From assembly GCA_016938515.1 (NCBI GenBank), contig JAFGUM010000425.1:1-8776 (forward strand): a stretch of 8,776 nucleotides of DNA, in the 5' to 3' direction. This DNA comes from Spirochaetales bacterium. GTDB taxonomy: Bacteria > Spirochaetota > Spirochaetia > Treponematales > UBA12059. Below are positions 6,671-8,776 of this stretch, piece after piece (within the stretch, counting starts at the first letter, position 1; every line of letters begins with the position of its first letter). Position numbers and translations under genes: made by a program. Under the pieces are notes generated by a model that had not been told where the DNA came from, made no database searches, and was given only the letters and a program-made list of their open reading frames with translations.

Positions 6671-6677
6671 TAGTCAA
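6648..6677 (-). promoter_or_regulatory. argG: Likely argG promoter
   Basis: On the minus strand TTGACT (6672-6677) serves as -35. The -10 is either TATATT (6650-6655, 16-base spacer) or TATTCT (6648-6653, 18-base spacer). Transcription would start near 6640, leaving a leader of about 65 bases. It lies in the 151-base gap after the queuosine-transporter-like gene, where no terminator with a T-tract is seen. Confidence 0.65.
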
Positions 6678-6726
6678 TCGGAGGTCCGCGCCGGCTGACG
6701 CCGCTGTTGCCGTACCGGCTGATGCT

Positions 6727-7392
6727 TCAGTCCGCGCTACCCTCTCGCACCAGGTATATCGCCGGCAGGCTAATCATGGTAACTATGCCCTTGACGATGA
6801 CGTTGAACCAGAATATCTGCCAGACCTCTGCCGCCGGCATGCCAAAACCCAGCCCAAACGCCAGCCACGAAAAAATCAGGCTGTCTACCGGCACGCTCGC
6901 CGCGTTGGAAACGAGCACTCGCACCCACTGGAATCGCGTCGTCACCTTGGTCGTCCACAGATGGTAAACCTCAGTGTCTATAAGCTCACTTACGATTTCA
7001 GCGAGTATGCTCGCGATGACGATGGTCCATGCCGGCGCAAGCACTCGCGCGAACGCGTCATTCGTCGTCACCCCGGCGCCTTCCCAGAGGGCCCAGGACG
7101 CATCCGGGGGCAACAAGCTGACAAGCCAGAAATAGCCGGCCATCACCAGGTTGATGGCGGCGGCCAGCAGGATGGTCGCACGGGCCGCCCCCTTGCCAAG
7201 ACGCTTGTGGATCATGTCCCTGATCGTAAAGGTTATGGGGTACACAAAGGTGCCGGCGTCCACCGCCCACCCGGCCAGACTGGCGATCTTGAGGCTGCCA
7301 ATATCAGCAAGCATCTGCGCTGCAACGTACGAGCCAACGAGAACTATGACCCCTGTGGCAATGGAACCGGCGGGAGTCCGTGATGCGCTCAC
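6727..7392 (-). CDS. Queuosine precursor transporter-like membrane protein (YhhQ/VUT family)
   Basis: A 221-aa integral membrane protein of the YhhQ (VUT, DUF165) family, whose E. coli member imports queuosine precursors (preQ0/preQ1) for tRNA modification. About six hydrophobic segments are visible (near 10-30, 40-56, 70-93, 118-138, 165-185 and 188-215). Family features are YPITFTIRDMIHKRLGK (51-67), where the transporter has its short conserved loop, and ASILAEIVSELIDTEVY ... SNAASVPVDSLIF with its conserved acidic residues. The start is a GTG at 7390-7392 that overlaps the stop of the RCK gene as GTGA, with AAGGGGAG upstream, so translation is coupled. I see no preQ1 riboswitch. The exact substrate is inferred from the family. 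It ends 151 bases before argG. Confidence 0.88.
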   Translation of the reverse strand: MSASRTPAGSIATGVIVLVGSYVAAQMLADIGSLKIASLAGWAVDAGTFVYPITFTIRDMIHKRLGKGAARATILLAAAINLVMAGYFWLVSLLPPDASWALWEGAGVTTNDAFARVLAPAWTIVIASILAEIVSELIDTEVYHLWTTKVTTRFQWVRVLVSNAASVPVDSLIFSWLAFGLGFGMPAAEVWQIFWFNVIVKGIVTMISLPAIYLVREGSAD

Positions 7393-8165
7393 TTGCTGCC
7401 GCTCCCCTTCGCCTTTCCGGCATCGACAACCGGCTCCGTATGGCTTTTCTCACGGGGTTTACCAAAGATTCCCTTGAGCATTTCACTCATGACATTTTTC
7501 CTCTGAGCGATTCGAACTCCGGTAAACGAGGAAACATCTTTGTCAGTTCCGGCGCAGAGCATTACGTCATCCAGGGCAAGTTTGTACTTAGGCTCGAAAT
7601 ACTCGTAATCGTCGCTGTTGTCCTTGCGGATGGCAACCACGTTTATGCCCTTGGTCTTCCTGAAATTGGCTTCGATCAACGTGCGACCGACGTACTCGTT
7701 AGGCACCTTGAGCTCTGCCAGCACAAGGCTGGGACTGATCGCCATAAACGAGAATAATGAACTTGATACGAGCATGGGTACTATCTTGGTAGCAGCTTCA
7801 AGAGCGGGATACACGATCCTGGTAGCCCCGACGATCTTCAGTATTTCACCTCGCTCCTCTGTATCAGCCCGTACAATTATCTGACGCGCACCCAGATTTT
7901 TAAGGGCGTTGGTAACGACGATGGCCGCTTCCATATTGTTGCCCACGTCTACAACCGCGACGTCTATGGCTTCCGGGATGATGCGCTCGATGGCTTCTCT
8001 GCTCAGCGCGTCAGCAATGTAGGATTTGTCCGCCAAATCCTTGCACTTCTCCACCACGGCCTTGTCACGATCGATGATTATGATCTGATCCGTCGCCTCA
8101 GACAGCTTCTCCAGAACCCGATACCCGAAGCTACCGAGCCCTACGATTGCGTATTGTCTAGCCAT
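7389..8165 (-). CDS. ktrA: Potassium uptake regulatory subunit, TrkA/KtrA type (RCK domains)
   Basis: The cytoplasmic gating ring subunit of a Ktr/Trk potassium transporter; it binds nucleotides and controls the membrane subunit. The 258-aa product has one RCK N-terminal Rossmann domain (about 3-125) with the glycine motif GLGSFG at 9-14 and the ribose-binding acidic D32 in IIIIDRD. An RCK C-terminal domain follows (about 140-220). A single RCK pair is the KtrA form rather than the doubled TrkA of E. coli. The last 25 residues form a charged, Gly/Lys/Ser-rich tail that is unusual and probably disordered. AGGAGATATA precedes the ATG. It follows the membrane subunit gene after 11 bases and overlaps the next gene by four. 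The Ktr name is chosen by architecture and is less sure than the function. Confidence 0.94.
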   Translation of the reverse strand: MARQYAIVGLGSFGYRVLEKLSEATDQIIIIDRDKAVVEKCKDLADKSYIADALSREAIERIIPEAIDVAVVDVGNNMEAAIVVTNALKNLGARQIIVRADTEERGEILKIVGATRIVYPALEAATKIVPMLVSSSLFSFMAISPSLVLAELKVPNEYVGRTLIEANFRKTKGINVVAIRKDNSDDYEYFEPKYKLALDDVMLCAGTDKDVSSFTGVRIAQRKNVMSEMLKGIFGKPREKSHTEPVVDAGKAKGSGSK

Positions 8166-8176
8166 TATATCTCCTC

Positions 8177-8776
8177 TTACCCCAACAGCAGGTTTTCACG
8201 CGGGTATTCCGCAAAGCGCTCAACTCTATTCAGCGAACGCGACAACGCCATCGCGAACAGCCCCACCCTGCCTACGAACATGGTGGCGATCAGGATCAGC
8301 TTGGCAGCAACGCCGAGTTGCGCGGTAATGCCCCGGGATAATCCCACTGTTCCAAACGCGGATACGGTCTCGAACAGAAGATCGACGAAGCCAAGCGCGT
8401 CTCCTTCGGCCAGCAGCATGCCTACAAATGCCATGCCGATTATAAAAACAGCTTTGGCCAGCACCGAAAACGCCCGCACCACAGAACTAGCCGCCAAAAC
8501 CCCGCCGTTAAAACTTATGGAACCATCGTCTTCATGGCCCTTGAAAGCCGACGCGAAAGCCATGAAGATGGTGGTCGTCTTGACGCCACCAGCGGTAGAG
8601 CCAGGAGCTCCCCCAACAAACATCAGAAAGATAACAAAGGCTACCGAAGGCAAACTCAGCAACGACTGCGACACGGTATCAAAGCCCGCCGTCCTGGGCG
8701 TAACAGACTGGAATAGCGCTGCCATTATTTTTTTCGGGACGGAGAACCCTGCATAAGCCCGTTCTGCCTCTATCGC
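8177..8776 (-). CDS. ktrB: Potassium transporter membrane subunit, TrkH/KtrB family, 5' end cut by window edge
   Basis: The ion-conducting subunit of a potassium uptake system in the cytoplasmic membrane. Only the last 199 residues are here; the frame is open to the right edge. Family members are about 440-480 residues, so more than half is missing. Visible features are the pore loop SVTPRTAGFDTV (residues 24-35 of this fragment) with filter segment TAGF, the loop MFVGGAPGSTAGGVKTTT, and the fourth pore loop FETVSAFGTVGLSRG with filter segment GTVGL. Hydrophobic helices lie between them. The short C-terminus (YPRENLLLG) is typical. The RCK subunit gene begins 11 bases later with its own good SD, so they form an operon. 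Whether it is nearer KtrB or TrkH cannot be decided from the fragment. Confidence 0.93.
   Translation of the reverse strand, partial: AIEAERAYAGFSVPKKIMAALFQSVTPRTAGFDTVSQSLLSLPSVAFVIFLMFVGGAPGSTAGGVKTTTIFMAFASAFKGHEDDGSISFNGGVLAASSVVRAFSVLAKAVFIIGMAFVGMLLAEGDALGFVDLLFETVSAFGTVGLSRGITAQLGVAAKLILIATMFVGRVGLFAMALSRSLNRVERFAEYPRENLLLG

Noticed and set aside
6691..6722. Direct repeat of ccggctga, 24 bases apart, and a GCCGG/CCGGC inverted repeat after the queuosine-transporter gene
   Set aside because: Short, GC-rich and without a T-tract; likely chance in GC-rich sequence, not a terminator or attachment site.
6502..7383. Plus-strand open frame of 293 codons
   Set aside because: It crosses the argG start, the argG promoter and the queuosine-transporter gene on the other strand; its product is low-complexity and basic.

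Overview
The window reads as a gene-dense stretch of a moderately GC-rich, anaerobic or microaerophilic bacterium. The lineage is most likely a spirochaete, but this is inferred from protein style, not from a marker gene. Three things point that way: a lipoprotein that joins a vWA domain to a CsgG/FlgO-like C-terminal domain, a small unrecognised protein encoded next to it, and a rubrerythrin / superoxide reductase / rubredoxin cluster typical of oxygen-sensitive organisms. I see no rRNA, tRNA, CRISPR array, transposase, integrase or phage gene.

Layout. Positions 1-3149 (minus strand) hold, in transcription order, an unrecognised 96-aa protein, a 606-aa vWA lipoprotein and the first 324 codons of the DNA repair ATPase RadA, which runs off the left edge. 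The gaps are 31 and 34 bases, so they look like one operon. Positions 3234-4381 (minus) hold the operon rubrerythrin - superoxide reductase (desulfoferrodoxin) - rubredoxin. It is preceded by a good sigma-70-like promoter at 4501-4529 and followed by an intrinsic terminator at 3162-3200. That terminator ends only 12 bases before the start codon of the 96-aa gene. Positions 4605-5303 (plus) hold radC, divergent from rubrerythrin and convergent with argG. Positions 5313-6575 (minus) hold argG, with its own promoter carrying three phased TGCAT repeats. Positions 6727-8776 (minus) hold a Ktr/Trk-type potassium uptake pair (membrane subunit cut by the right edge, plus its RCK subunit), followed by a queuosine-precursor-transporter-like membrane protein whose GTG start overlaps the RCK stop codon.

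How the genes work together. Superoxide reductase turns superoxide into peroxide, rubrerythrin reduces peroxide to water, and rubredoxin can supply electrons to both, so the middle operon is a complete reductive oxygen-defence unit. RadA and RadC flank it, but they sit in separate transcription units and are not obviously linked to it. The potassium pair is a complete transporter type. ArgG stands alone, with no other arginine gene in view.

The most interesting points are the two-hairpin arrangement between rubredoxin and the 96-aa gene, the phased repeats at the argG promoter, the fused vWA/CsgG-like lipoprotein in an operon with radA, and the coupling of a queuosine transporter to potassium uptake. 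I find no clear sign of an entirely new defence or mobile system.
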